A stretch of 64,000 bases of DNA from Isoetes taiwanensis (GCA_021234155.1 JAJEKV010000094.1:3640535-3704534), one strand, 5' to 3'. Positions 9,425 through 20,782 are shown, numbered from the stretch's first letter. Translations and numbers: made by a program. The notes: generated by a model from the letters alone, not told the origin.

Positions 9425-10449
9425 CAAAAAATTTTGGCCGAGGCCTTAGGACGCCCCTTGGTGTGACAAAAATTTTAGAATTCAAACTAGAAAAAACTAG
9501 AATTCATTTTGAGACTTTCATCACATTGTAGCTTTTGACTTTCATCACAATGAAACAAATAGAACATAAGTAAAAGTTACTATAAAGATAGAGCGGATTG
9601 ATCCCATTATTCCGAAAGTCATAAAGTTTGCAACACCCATACACAAACATTTTTCAACCGAATTTAACAAAGACCTTTGGCCTCCATGGATTCTTGTGGT
9701 GAGAAACCAAAGTGGGAAACTTTTCTCGCGTGTTAGCACAAGGATCTAGAAGCCTTGGAATTTGCTTAATAACTGCCTCAAAATCTAAAAATGCATGGTA
9801 ATTTTTGCAACCTGCATTCGAATGAGCCATAAAACAATATCCAATAGCGCCAATCCTTAATAATCAATTTGGTAGGATGTGAAAGCCTACCAAACCCGCC
9901 AAAAATTACTGTTTTAGCATAGATAACTTAACCAAACATATCCATATCATACACTATCAAAACGATCTCGGAGAGAGATTTCCAACGCAATAAAAATCAT
10001 CTCAAATAGAGCTCTGGATCAAAAGTTATGATAAGAAATGTGTTGCCGGCCTTCAAGCCCTTCATGTGCCCATTATGCACCACACACACAAAAAGAGGGC
10101 TTTTGTTGTGAGCCATTGGTTGTTGACCATTACGCACCACACGCACAAAAAGGGGTTTTTGTTGTGAGCCATTGGTTGTTGACCATTATGCACCATACGC
10201 CCTGGGGGCTTTTGTTGTGAGCCATTGGTTGTTGACCATTATGCACCACACGCACAAAAAAGGGCTTTTGTTGTGAGCCATTGGTTGTTGACCATTGGAA
10301 AAAAAAAGGCTAAAATCAATGGCTCAGAAATGGTGCACTCTAGATATACGCATTAGTACATCCATTTGAATACATCACGAAATCATAGGAAAACCTTAGT
10401 GAAAAGCGTACAAAAACACAAAGAAAACCCCCTGTTATTATGCTACATA
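9425..10449. repeat. Tandem-duplication segment A
   Basis: The sequence from the foldback end to the next foldback copy. Nearly all of it recurs in order at 11026-11849. Segment A has an extra stretch of about 100 bp (near 9895-10010) and more minisatellite units than segment B. Confidence 0.75.
10071..10295. repeat. 56-bp minisatellite, four units
   Basis: Four successive units of the pattern CATTATGCACCACACGCACA...GGGCTTTTGTTGTGAGCCATTGGTTGTTGAC. The third unit has a shorter variable middle. The same repeat has about two units at 11570-11685. Confidence 0.8.
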
Positions 10450-11025
10450 CAACACAAACCATTAACATCCAACATACAAAAATTAAATCCCCCAACACAT
10501 AACAATCATTGACATTAACAACCAACACATAACTACCATTGACATTAATTAACACAACCATTGGGTCCAACACATTTAAATTAAAATCCCCTTAAACCCC
10601 CTTTGGTTTGGGTGCATATTCACACGGGGTGACTCCGGCAACGAGAGTGTTGGATAGGCATATTCACCCCTTATTCCTTAATCTACACCGTACGTAAAGT
10701 TCCTCGTTTGTGGGGTATGCAAGTACAAAATTTGCTATAATGTATAACAAGATTTGCAAAATACTATAAGATTTGAAGCGGAATACTATATGGTGTTGAT
10801 TTCGTACGTGCAAAATACAATTATGAGGGCTTTTCGCCCGCCGTCACCCCGTGTGAATATGCACCCAAACCAAAGGGGGTTTAAGGGGATTTTAATTTAA
10901 ATGTGTTGGACCCAATGGTTGTGTTAATTAATGTCAATGGTATATATGTGTTGGGTGTTAATGTCAATGGTTGTTATGTGTTGGGGATTTAATTTTTGTA
11001 TGTTGGATGTTAATGGTTTGTGTTG
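10450..11025. mobile_element. Foldback element, copy B
   Basis: Second copy of the 8850-9424 element, with better preserved tips: CAACACAAACCATTAACATC at 10450 and its exact complement ending at 11025. It is 576 bp with long inverted arms and no ORF. Confidence 0.8.
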
Positions 11026-11849
11026 CAAAAAAAATTTTGGCCCCTTGGGGCCTTAGGAACGTCACCCCCCCCCCCCCCGGTGTGACAAAAATTTAGACTA
11101 GAATTCATTTGAGGCTTTCATCACTGTAGCTTTTGAATTTCATCACAATAAAACAAATAGAACATAAGTAAAAGTTACCATAAAGATAGAGCAGATTGAT
11201 CCCATTATTAGAAAGTCATAAAGTTTGCAACACCCATACACAAACATTTTTCAACCGGGATTTAACAAAGACCTTTGGCCTCCATGGATTCTTGTGGTGA
11301 GAAACCAAAGTGGGAAACTTTTTCGCTTGTTAGCACAAAGGATCTAGAAGCCTCAAAATCTAAAAATGCATGGTAATTTTTTGCAAGCTTCATTCAGAAT
11401 GAGCCATAAAACAATATCCAATAGCGCAATCCTGTATTAATCAGCTGGTAGGATGTGAAAGCCTACACGGCCAATCTTAAACAGAGCTCTGGATCAAAAG
11501 TTATGATAAGAAATGTGTTGTCGGTGGGGAAACTGCACTACATGCGCCCTTCAAGCCCTTCATGTGCACATTATGCACCACACACACAAAAAGAGGGCTT
11601 TTTTTGTGAGCCATTGGTTGTTGACCATTATGCACCACACGCACAAAAAAAGGGCTTTCGTTGTGAGCCATTGGTTGTTGACCATTGGAAAAAAAAAAGG
11701 GCTAAAATCAATGGCTCAGAAATGGTGCACTCTAGATGTACGCATTAGTATATCCATTTGAATACATCACGAAATCATAGGAAAACCTTAGTGAAAAGCG
11801 TACAAAAACATAAAGAAAACCCCCTGTTATTATGCTACATATTGGAGAG
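11026..11849. repeat. Tandem-duplication segment B
   Basis: The copy of 9425-10449, ending with the same CCCCTGTTATTATGCTACATA junction (10449 in A, 11849 in B). It contains a C homopolymer of about 15 near 11056-11070 and a shortened minisatellite. Confidence 0.75.
11570..11685. repeat. 56-bp minisatellite, two units
   Basis: The contracted array equivalent to 10071-10295, with two units instead of four. Confidence 0.8.
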
Positions 11850-14817
11850 GCATTGGTTTTTCTCCTTCAAATGTGTATGGGCCATTATATTGAGATTATC
11901 TTCTATCTTCTCTTGTTTATTGTGCTTCATGGCTCACTAAAACCTTCATGTTATACAGAAATACATCCTCTATATTGAATATCATGATTCATTTTGGATT
12001 TTGCTTGGTCAAACTAAGGAACAAAAATATGAATTTTGCTTTCGCATGTTGTATCTCTTCATTATATATGAGACATTTAGGCAGGCATGGTCATTGTGAA
12101 TAAGGAATCAAAGTTTGATAACTTGCATTTGCACCAACATTTTTATCTACGTGATGTTTTGAATGATGAATGAAGAAGAAGAGCATATTTTACATTCACC
12201 TGAGACCAACTGATATGTTAGATGCACATACGACCACACCAACATTGCTCACTAGGTCCTTCCCCTGATCACTTTCTACTGGTATGCAAGCCTGGGAGTA
12301 GAAAACTAGCGTGTTACCATTAGACAAAATGTCGAGAACATGTGGCATTTCTTTTTTATGGTTTATAATAGAGAATAGAGACTTAGATGGGAGATGAAGC
12401 TATGGACTTAAAATTTAATATGGAAATCTAGGTACATATTTCTTTTTTGCCCAATAGATGTACCTATGTTTGAATCCTAGGGCCCACTTGATCTTAGGCA
12501 TAACGTAACTAACACTGTTGCAAATTAAACGGGAGTGTTGCAGCACTCCCGTTTCGTAGATTCCCTTTTTAAAAACACCACATTTCTAAAATTAGCCTTT
12601 TTTGAAACTTGTTGAGAATTCGTAGAAGTTCCATGTTTTTTTCCTATCATTTAGGGCCGTCATTAGGCGACAACTTTGTATTTATGGAAATAAAATTTTC
12701 TAAAAGGCTCCACTAAAATGCTTCTCACAAGCTCTCACGGCGACCAGGTTTCCATTTTGTTTCTAAGCTTGGAAAATGGAAAGCCTACAAAATGCCCCGC
12801 CTAACATATAAGCTAAATCGGTTTTTTCCCCTCCTTTTCCTTTACCACAAAATGTCGACCATGAAAAAAGGTTAAAAAGGCTAATAAAAGTTAAAGGTTT
12901 GTATTAGCAATCTATGTGCATTTGTGAAATCAATATTAGGGTTGGATTGTAGGGGTTTAAAGGGTAATCGAGATTAGTGTTCGATTGTTAAGGGCAAGCA
13001 TGGAAGACAACGGATCTCAACATTTTATACTTCTGTAAAGTCAAGGTGCTATAGATTTAGCCCGTGCATCCAAAGATGTCGCCACATGGTACCATTCTTT
13101 TCTTGAATGTAATACAATTTTCGGCGACACTTACAGCGACATTTTGAAATTTCACCGCAATTCTACCTCTAGCCATTAGATGCTTGCCATGCGGTCTTTG
13201 AATCTCACGACACCGTAACTTCACGTTCGCGAGGGAACATCCCTCTACCTTGAATTTATTGAGTCAAAGCAGGGCCTCCACGGCTCTTTGCGAGGTATTT
13301 CAACCTTTCTCGCCAGACTTCAAGGCAGAGGGGCATTTTTATATATAGCAAAAAAATTGTGAATCTACTTGAAGACTATGATATGCTCAAAGGATCGGCC
13401 AAAGTGGACAAGCAACAGTTCCAGAGATTTTATTTTTGTAAAATACTAGGAACTCAAAGATAATTGGCACTGGAGGTTTTGAGCAAGGAGGTTGATCTTT
13501 GGGGTTGGGAATTATTCTTTACGAAGAACTTACACTTTTTTAGAACTCAAAAGCTCAGGTGTTAAATGCAAACTGATTAATAAGGAGGATTTGGCCATTT
13601 CACATTTATTTTCCTGTTGATACATCATCCGAAGCAAAAGATCTTGTTCTGGCCTTGTTGCAACCCAATCCAAAAACAAGAATATCTTTCATGATTGTAT
13701 TTCATCCCATCCCTAGGTTTTTGAAGCATAGTTTATGTCAATCGGTCGGTTGCAAACCAAAATGCAAAAGAAACCCATTTGTAGCACAAGCCCAGGCCAA
13801 GCATCAACGAATTTGATTGCAACTTAAAAATCAGGAAGCAACTGTGCCCCATGTGCTCGTTAAATTTCAATGGTTAAATGTCAAATGGCAAGCTACTACT
13901 CACGAATTTCCTCTGCTTGGAAAGGTTTACTGATACAATTCCCTTTATCAAGATCTCCTCCTTCAAGATATGGGAGTAATTTATTGGAACAAGCTTAAAG
14001 AAAAAAAGCCTCTATTCAGAGTTTGTTCAGGTTTTCATTTGTACATGTGTACTTGGACAATTTTTTCTAAACTACATTCATTATGAGCTAGTTATAGCTC
14101 ACTTGTTGTACATACAAAAGATGTGAATAAAAATCATCATGGGATTACGTCTCTTTTCCCAATAATAATTTGCAAGATCCCTCCACATTAGAATTATAGG
14201 ATTGTAGAATTATGTCACTATCTAGGAGCTAGTTGACATACTTGGCCAACTGAATTAATTTGTGCAACTAGAGGGAGAAAACATAAATTTTTGTTTCATG
14301 TAATGTATTTGTTAGAATGGATAAGATGTGGCAATATGAAAGTTTCGTGTATAAAAGGTGTCCTCCATCCATATATTCAATACATCTTAAAATTTTCTGG
14401 AGTCAACTATATTATTTCATAATATGTTAGGTTTTATTTTGTAGAACCATACTTATGTAAATCGTTTGTGATGCTCACATTGTAGATAACGTATTTGAAT
14501 GATCAATCTTTTGTTGAATGTGTATTTTGTTCTATCTCTTCATTTGCATTAGAATTTATGCATGATTTTCTTTTGAAAGAAAATAATAAAATGTACAAAT
14601 GTTGGTTGTCTTCTTTGGTGTTCGTGTAACTTTTATTTCTTTATAAATACAAGACAAAGCTATAAGGAAGAATACGACTTACATTCGAATTTGTAGTAGC
14701 AATGATGACTAAAATGATAAACGAATAATGAAAAGAACTTATATTTTTTTATCCCCTTCACCCCTCTTAATCCAGGATGCTGGGTGGAAGACTGCGAGGT
14801 AAGATCTGCGGGGTGAA
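11850..14817. other. Long non-coding stretch
   Basis: About 3 kb with no supported gene. The only structure that stands out is the hairpin at 12527-12554. A weakly coding-like patch at about 12995-13340 has several in-frame stops and no recognisable family. Confidence 0.5.
12527..12554. repeat. Perfect 11-bp inverted repeat (hairpin)
   Basis: AAACGGGAGTG, a 6-base loop, then CACTCCCGTTT. The stem is GC-rich within AT-rich surroundings, and the preceding bases (AACACTGTTGC) partly echo the loop. It has no poly-T tail or neighbouring gene that would suggest a terminator. Confidence 0.6.
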
Positions 14818-15327
14818 ATGGGTAGCCGAAAATCAAAGGAAGCCAGAGCCGAGCTTGGAAAAAAAATGGGGGAAATTTTGGATACACACGCCAGGAGGGA
14901 GCGAAGGAATTTCGGGACCTTGCGAAACGTAATAGGGAAAGTTCACCTCGAAAAGATTCCTCGAGGGAATTTCCTCGGTGAACCCGCCGGACGAGGCCGC
15001 CCGGGTACGCTTGCCCGCCGAGCCCGGCTTATGCTGCGAGAATATTCCCCCAGGGATCTTTAAGAGGTGAACTCTCGTACCTATGATTTCCGATTTTTTT
15101 TCTTGTATTTTTATTTTGGGGTAATTTCTGGGTTTCCCTATTCTAAGTGGCGCCGCCCTAATGGAAGTTGCTTGAAGCTATGCAGCCTGCCGAAGCATAG
15201 GGATTTATCTATCCCTGATTATGGCTATGGTGTTGCCCACATCCTATCTGCCGGAATCCTTCTGGCTCGTCATAAGCTTCAAAATGAGCTCCAGATAGCC
15301 ATTTCTGGCGCAGAGGCGAAAATCTTG
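14818..15327. other. GC-rich patch, no recognised gene
   Basis: Plus-strand frames of 81 and 103 codons exist, but neither shows a motif. 14950-15050 is GC-rich compared with its surroundings. It could be the decayed 5' part of the kinase fragment that follows. Confidence 0.35.
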
Positions 15328-15690
15328 TGTACAGAGACGAAATCTCGAGAAAATGCGATGTGTACAGCTATGGCATGATGCTAATGGAGTTGGTGAGCAG
15401 AATAAGGGCCAGGGAGGAGATCATATTGACGAAGCAGAGCTTGCTTGCCTGGATTAGAAGAAAATCATGGATGATAGATTGAGAGAAATCAGAAATCATT
15501 GACGAGATTGGGCAAATATCAGAAATCATGGACGATAGATTGAGAGAAGAAGAGGTGCAATGGGAAGGCGATATCAGGGCTCTCATCAACATTGCACTGC
15601 ACTGCACCCAAGAAGATCGCCAGAGGCAAAAATCTTCTTTGCTTCTATTTCTAAAGATGGTCGTTGCTGCAGACAAACCTTCTGAAGGCC
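15328..15690 (+). pseudogene. Receptor-like kinase C-lobe fragment
   Basis: In one frame the sequence reads RDEISRKCDVYSYGMMLMEL (about 15330-15395), the subdomain IX block of plant receptor-like kinases, then LLAWIRRKSWMID and a stop. After a small duplication (AGAAATCATTGACGAGAT-like and AGAAATCATGGACGATAG-like segments near 15490-15545) another frame gives MDDRLREEEVQWEGDIRALINIALHCTQEDRQR, the usual C-lobe end. N-lobe, catalytic loop and DFG are absent. It is a truncated, frame-shifted pseudogene. Confidence 0.75.
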
Positions 15691-15978
15691 AAGAACTCCA
15701 CCAGAATTCGCAAACCTGCCAACGATCGTCGCTCTATAAACATTCGCCGGTTTCAGAACAATTTTGCTGACATGGAGAATATGCCACATGTCCGTAAATC
15801 ATAGGGTACACGTGGCTTACGTTTTGTAACGTGCCACCAATCTGTGGTTTCTAAAGCTGGAAACCACCTCATGCGCTCGTAGGCGCCGCCAGTCAGTTTC
15901 CAGCTGGAAACCACGTCATGGTGGCACGTTATCATAACCAATAATGAAAGAGCAGATTGTCAATCTAGACTGAGGTCT

Positions 15979-16218
15979 TTGCTTCGTGGAATACACGCCG
16001 GTGTTTGGAAAGGTTTCTTCCACGAGTGTGTGTATAAAAATGTGGGGCCATAGACCGATCTTTACATGGTTGCTTCATGGAATACATGGTGTTTAGAAAG
16101 GTTTCTTCCACGAGTCTGTGTATAAAATATGGCCCCATAGACTGAAGCCTTTACATCGTTGCTTCGTGGAATATATGGTGTTTAAAAAGGTTTCTTTACG
16201 AGTCTGTGTATAAAAATG
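15979..16218 (+). promoter_or_regulatory. Triplicated promoter segment with three TATA boxes
   Basis: Three tandem units of about 90 bp start at 15979, 16070 and 16159. Each begins TTGCTTCRTGGAATA, contains AAGGTTTCTTYCACGAG or a variant, and ends GTGTATAAAA. TATA boxes lie at 16033-16040, 16121-16128 and 16209-16216. The last is 64 bp upstream of the ATG at 16280, a normal plant spacing. The TTC/GAA-like patterns loosely recall heat-shock elements, but this is inference. Confidence 0.75.
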
Positions 16219-16279
16219 GTTCTAGAGCAGAGCCCAAGTGCCTTAGTCAAAGCCCAAGTGCCATAATACTTAGATCATC

Positions 16280-16681
16280 ATGGCTGCACCAGTTTTCCGC
16301 AAGATTGTCGCCTTTGTAGTGCTTGTGTTAGCATTTGACAGTTTAAGCCCTTGTAATGCTGCTAAAAGAAGGATTGCTTCTAGATTTCTGCTCGGAAAAT
16401 GCAATTGCACAGATGATTCAGACTGTAGAGAGGACATTCATATGAGCAGAATGACTTGCCCATATGTGCCAATTGTGTATGCAGCTATCCTTCTTCTAGC
16501 ACAACTCTCAGGAGTTCTCGCCGCTCATGCATTGCAGATTCAGAATGCATCACAAAGGGAACTTCGTCAAGCAAATGTGAGAGTGGATGCTGCAGCTAGG
16601 CAAGGAGGAAAAATACTTCTCTATATGTATGTAGTTATATGTTTCATACCTTTTTTTTATCCTGCTATGAATAATAAATAG
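16280..16681 (+). CDS. Small secreted or membrane protein, unrecognised
   Basis: A 133-codon frame beginning MAAPVFRKIVAFVVLVLAF. It has a strong signal peptide (residues about 1-27, likely cleavage after CNA), a basic segment KRRIASRF, a short Cys-rich part (CNCTDDSDC, then C near residue 60), a hydrophobic helix (about residues 62-84, PIVYAAILLLAQLSGVLA), an amphipathic Gln/Arg-rich segment and a second hydrophobic end. The last part after GGKILLY coincides with a GTATGT donor-like site near 16629, so the true protein may continue in another exon. I do not recognise the family. The TATA box and start spacing support a real gene. Confidence 0.55.
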   Translation: MAAPVFRKIVAFVVLVLAFDSLSPCNAAKRRIASRFLLGKCNCTDDSDCREDIHMSRMTCPYVPIVYAAILLLAQLSGVLAAHALQIQNASQRELRQANVRVDAAARQGGKILLYMYVVICFIPFFYPAMNNK

Positions 16682-16782
16682 GCTGCATATTTTGCAGTAA
16701 AAAATAAAAGGGTGGTAATATTATCTTGTCATGTTGGTTATATTATATTGATAGTTGTGTTGTTTCATACTCTTAAGTTACT

Positions 16783-16860
16783 ACTACAAGAACTTTATCG
16801 CAGCGCCCAAGACCACCGCGAACATTTCTCTTTACCGGCTCAAGTGTAAGTTGAACCCAT
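16783..16860 (+). repeat. Dispersed repeat, partial copy a
   Basis: About 50-60 bp resembling the reverse complement of 21545-21610 (shared core CCGCGAACATTT). It is probably a 5' piece of the SINE-like family also seen at 18925-19145. Confidence 0.4.
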
Positions 16861-16929
16861 GACTATGCCCGTGTTCTTGTGTTCTAACCTGAACCAAAGT
16901 TGATAATAATAGAAAAATGATTAATTGTA

Positions 16930-17959
16930 GGGAAAATTATAAAAATGCCCCTATATTTTATAGGAATTATGAAAATGCCCTTGTATTTTTGAAAATTATC
17001 TAAATGCCCTGTCGTTTCTTCTACGAGCAAGAATGGGTATATGCAGGCAATAAATGAAGCTCAAATCAAGCTTTGAGCTTCCTTTTTCTATTCTATCTGC
17101 GCCATAGCTATGTTGCATCTGAAATTCCGCTTGTGCATTGCCATCACATTTTTCCAGAAGTAAAAAAATGTCTGAAATCTTCGGATTTGCCCAGGCTCGG
17201 ATGCTCTGAGAATTTGGGCAAAAATTGGGCGAGAAGCTGGTTGAGACCCAGAAATTTTGTGGATTTGGTTGGTTTGATTCAGAGCTTTAGGGTTGGTGGT
17301 AGAATCAGGGCCAAATATGTGTGTCCTTACTGGGAATTCTGTTAATAGTTGCTAAAATAGCCATAGCCAAATTGGAAATTTTCCAGTTTGATGAGCTAAG
17401 GCATAGCCAAAGTGGGAATTTTCCAGTTTGATGAGATCGGAGGAAGAACAGGAACCTCCGCCTTCTTTGTTTCTGGAAATCCAGATGTTCAATTGATACT
17501 TTATTTTGGAAAACTCAAATGATTTATTTTGGAAAACACAAACGATTTACTTTCGGAATTCAGGTGTTGCATCATCGTTCTGTTTCAACAGCGGTGAACC
17601 TTATTCGAATTGAGGGCCATTCCCATGAGTTCCATGAGTTCAAGCCAAAGACGCTCTCCTGGGGCTCTGTGTAATTTAAAGACTATATACAGAAACAATT
17701 TGAGCTCCATCTAAATCTCTGCTAAATAGAAGCAACGACCCTAAATTGATCACTCTATTCTAGAATAGGCCTCCGCCTGAATTGTCTTTGATGCAAAGTG
17801 ATCTTCTTTCAGAACTGTCTTCATAGATGGGCTCTTCTCCTGCGAGACTGTAGGTATAAGAATAAGTAGGAGCATTTTAATAAATTAAGAAAATATAGGA
17901 GCATTTTCAAAAATATTTAAAAATACAAGGGTATTTTTATTGATTTTTATAATTTTCCC
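16930..17959. mobile_element. Non-autonomous MULE-type element with captured sequence
   Basis: Ends GGGAAAATTATAAAAAT and its complement ATTTTTATAATTTTCCC, with inverted similarity over about 90 bp. The flanks are 9-bp duplications TTAATTGTA (16921-16929) and TTAATTCTA (17960-17968), one mismatch. The interior is not repetitive. A plus-strand segment from about 17168 (ATGTCTGAAATC...) has coding-like composition with two stops. The structure fits a Pack-MULE holding a gene fragment, but the donor is unknown. Confidence 0.75.
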
Positions 17960-17971
17960 TTAATTCTATTA

Positions 17972-18363
17972 GGCTGAGATTCCACTGGCGGACATTAATG
18001 CCTGGCATTTAACAGCAAGCCAACCAAATGGACAGATTGCAAACTTCCAGAGTTGCACTGTGATTCCACTAGCACAGGCAATTTAGGTTTGGGAAGATGA
18101 TGTGGAGCATCCGGGCGAGGCTAGGGAAGAGATAATTGCCGGATTAACTGTTAGGGAATTGTCCCCGACAATTTGGTAGGAAGGAACTGCTGGCATCAAG
18201 ATCTTTACACGCGCTCCTCATCTCCGACGGATTTGCTCGACAATTTAGTTTCAGCCCAAGGGAATTGTTGCAGTGGAATCAACGCAGCGGCAGCTTAGGT
18301 TTTCTAATAGAGGCAGTTTTGGTGAAACAGAGAACTGCCCCTTCCCGCCGTGGAATCTCACCC
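17972..18363. mobile_element. Tourist/PIF-like MITE 1
   Basis: 392 bp with ends GGCTGAGATTCCA and TGGAATCTCACCC, flanked by TTA on both sides (17969-17971 and 18364-18366), the 3-bp duplication typical of PIF/Harbinger elements. It has no coding capacity. Confidence 0.8.
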
Positions 18364-18411
18364 TTAGAATACAGTTCCCTTTTTGTTTATGATCGTGTTC
18401 TCGTATTCTAA

Positions 18412-18780
18412 GGGTGAGATTCCATTAGAGTGGACGTCTTTTATTGACGTGGCACTAAAAATCTCCATATTAAAATGGAGTGTTTGAGCATGAGATTCCA
18501 CGCTTATGCATGTCCTTTTGAAAAAAAGGAGATCAAGAACAGGATGTTAACCTTTCCTCTCACGTGGCGATAAAAGATAGGTGGTTATATTTTTATTTTC
18601 TAAAGGACAGGGATTATTGGCTGATAGTTAAAAAATAGTTAAAATAATAACACCTTGGCATATGCACATAAAGACCAGGCAAAGGGGAATATGTCAAGCC
18701 TCTTAATTTTCAGACGTGACGAAACTTTATTTGCTTGTAATTAAAAGTTAAGTTCTAAATGCCGTAGTTGAATCTCACCC
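18412..18780. mobile_element. Tourist/PIF-like MITE 2
   Basis: 369 bp with ends GGGTGAGATTCCA and GAATCTCACCC, flanked by TAA (18409-18411 and 18781-18783). It shares only the terminal repeats with MITE 1; the interiors differ. Confidence 0.8.
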
Positions 18781-18924
18781 TAACCTTGAACCAAAGTTGA
18801 TATAATGGACAAACGATTATTAATTCTATTAGAATATAGTTCCCCAACTCCCTCCTTTTTTTTTGTGCTGGCAAATTTCAATAAATTCATCCATCTCCTA
18901 TCTGTCTTATTAACAGTATAATTC

Positions 18925-19145
18925 TTTTGTGACAAATCTCACAAGGCCACTATAAATATTTCTTTGATTTCAAACTTATGGGGTTGGACCCAAATTTTTG
19001 AGATTTCAAACAGTTGGACCCGAATTTCTGCTAGTAATGGATTTGTATTAATTTGAATGGCGAGAAAGATGTTCTTGAACATTTGGAATTTGAACCTACG
19101 TTATGCACAAAGTTTAAGCAAACTAAAATGGAATTACAATGGGTG
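18925..19145 (+). repeat. Dispersed repeat, copy b
   Basis: Matches the reverse complement of 21390-21560, best over TTTGAATGGCG and TTTGAACCTACGTTATGC. See copy c at 21385. Confidence 0.55.
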
Positions 19146-19205
19146 AGAGTTCATCAAGATTTAAGTTCCTATTGGGGTTGAATTGCTATCGCCACACATT
19201 TGAGT

Positions 19206-19275
19206 TACTATTTCCCCCACATTTGCAAATGTGATCATTTCCTGCTATTTCCTCCACATTTGCAAATGTGATCTA
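19206..19275. repeat. 37-bp tandem pair with perfect palindromes
   Basis: Two units, each containing the perfect 16-bp palindrome CACATTTGCAAATGTG (19218-19233 and 19255-19270). Confidence 0.75.
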
Positions 19276-20782
19276 TCCCTTATTATGAATGCTTTTTATG
19301 GGATATGTTTGATGGAAGCCATGTTTCTAATCCGCGAGTACAAATCCATGGGTTGCAAGTGAAGCATGACTCGGTGCATGAAGAGAACAGAATAAAAAAA
19401 TGAAGATTGGCTTTACTTGGTCTCAAAAACACTGGACCTCGAACTACAATTTGTTCATGGGTTGCTGGCAAAGTATGAAGTTATGCATGAATAGAGCAAA
19501 TATGAAGCAGAAATTAGTCCTGGCTCAAAAAAGATCGGCCATGCTTCAAAAAAAAAAAGGCAGTTTTTTCATATCTTAATTTTGATAAAACAGAATCTGG
19601 AAGTGCAATTTCTCTCTATGGGTTACTGACAAAGCATGAATCAAACTCTAGTACAACATGGCAACTGGGGAGCCCATTCAGCCTCCGGAATGGAAAGCGG
19701 GTGCTTGATTCCGCCACGGCGGGTCAAGAACAAAATTTTGCATCCTCCCGGTTCCATGTTGTGGGGGCAACAGTCGCTGATTCGGGGACCGCTCCGCCAC
19801 GGTCATGGGACCCCTCGAATCGCCCCCCGCTTCATCCCCCATACGGGTAACAAAAGCACTTAAGACTGGCAACTCCGACCGCTCCTTTTGGAATATACGT
19901 GGATGTTCGGAATGTATGTACACTGAGATCGAGTGAAGAAGGTTCGGTTCATCTGGTAAAGACGTTGCAAATTGAAAGAGCTGGTATAGATTGGCAGGAT
20001 GGCTTATCTATGAAAGAGAAGGAGGTTATTGTGAATCAATTCGGCAAGCCTTATCATGCAGATACAGAAATCAGGAGAAGCACACAACGGAGGATTTGGA
20101 AAACCGTGTTTTTCAGCCAGTTGAATCTCAGGCAAATTGAAGTATGCCCGTGACTTCTCAAGGTAGCAATGTACTGATTAATTACAGCAGGGAAGAGCTT
20201 CAGGTGTTTTCAACTGTGGACAAACAGGGACGATTAATTGCACAAGGTGTACGATCTCTAGAGACAATGGCAGCTTGACATCTTTGATGCCATGGAAATT
20301 AGAAACCCAAAACAAAAGCTACCGAATAAGCTAAAGGTGAATCAAAAGCTACTGCAAAATGAAAGTTGAAAAAGAATAGATTAGAAAGCTTTAGGGCAGC
20401 GGTGGCAGGAAGAAACAATCCAATCCAATCTTTTGAAAAATACCCTTGTGTAGCAGAATACCTAAGCATAAGTTACAAATATGCTATGAATATTAAGAAT
20501 AAATATGTTCATAGAAATATCAACAAATGACACTTACAAAACCATAGCATCCTCAATAGAAGATGAAAGGGCACCAAACACTACCCACTATCCAATTTAA
20601 AGGAAGCACACTGCCAACCACAACATACAATGGTGTTGAACAGAGTAAATCAAACCAACACTAAGCCGAGGAAGAGATGCATCCATATATTCCCTTTATA
20701 CCAACAATTCCACAAAGACCCAATGGCATTCTCACATTCTTACAAATCCTGAAAAAGATGGGATCTACAATTAGGCAAATAC
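19276..20782. other. No clear gene
   Basis: A GC-richer patch lies at 19660-19850, and an 84-codon plus-strand frame at 19899-20153 has plausible composition but no recognisable motif. The rest is AT-rich. If the minus-strand gene at 20783-21133 is real, its 3' exons or UTR would lie here. Confidence 0.4.

Noticed and set aside
10071-10295. Plus-strand frames across the 56-bp minisatellite as a repeat protein
   Set aside because: The frame is open only because of repeat structure; unit lengths differ by non-multiples of three and there is no start context.
11056-11070. Poly-C run as a functional motif
   Set aside because: Most likely homopolymer expansion or sequencing error; the parallel segment A lacks it.
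19636-19870. Plastid or mitochondrial DNA insertion at the GC-rich patch
   Set aside because: I recognise no organellar gene or rRNA/tRNA sequence in it.
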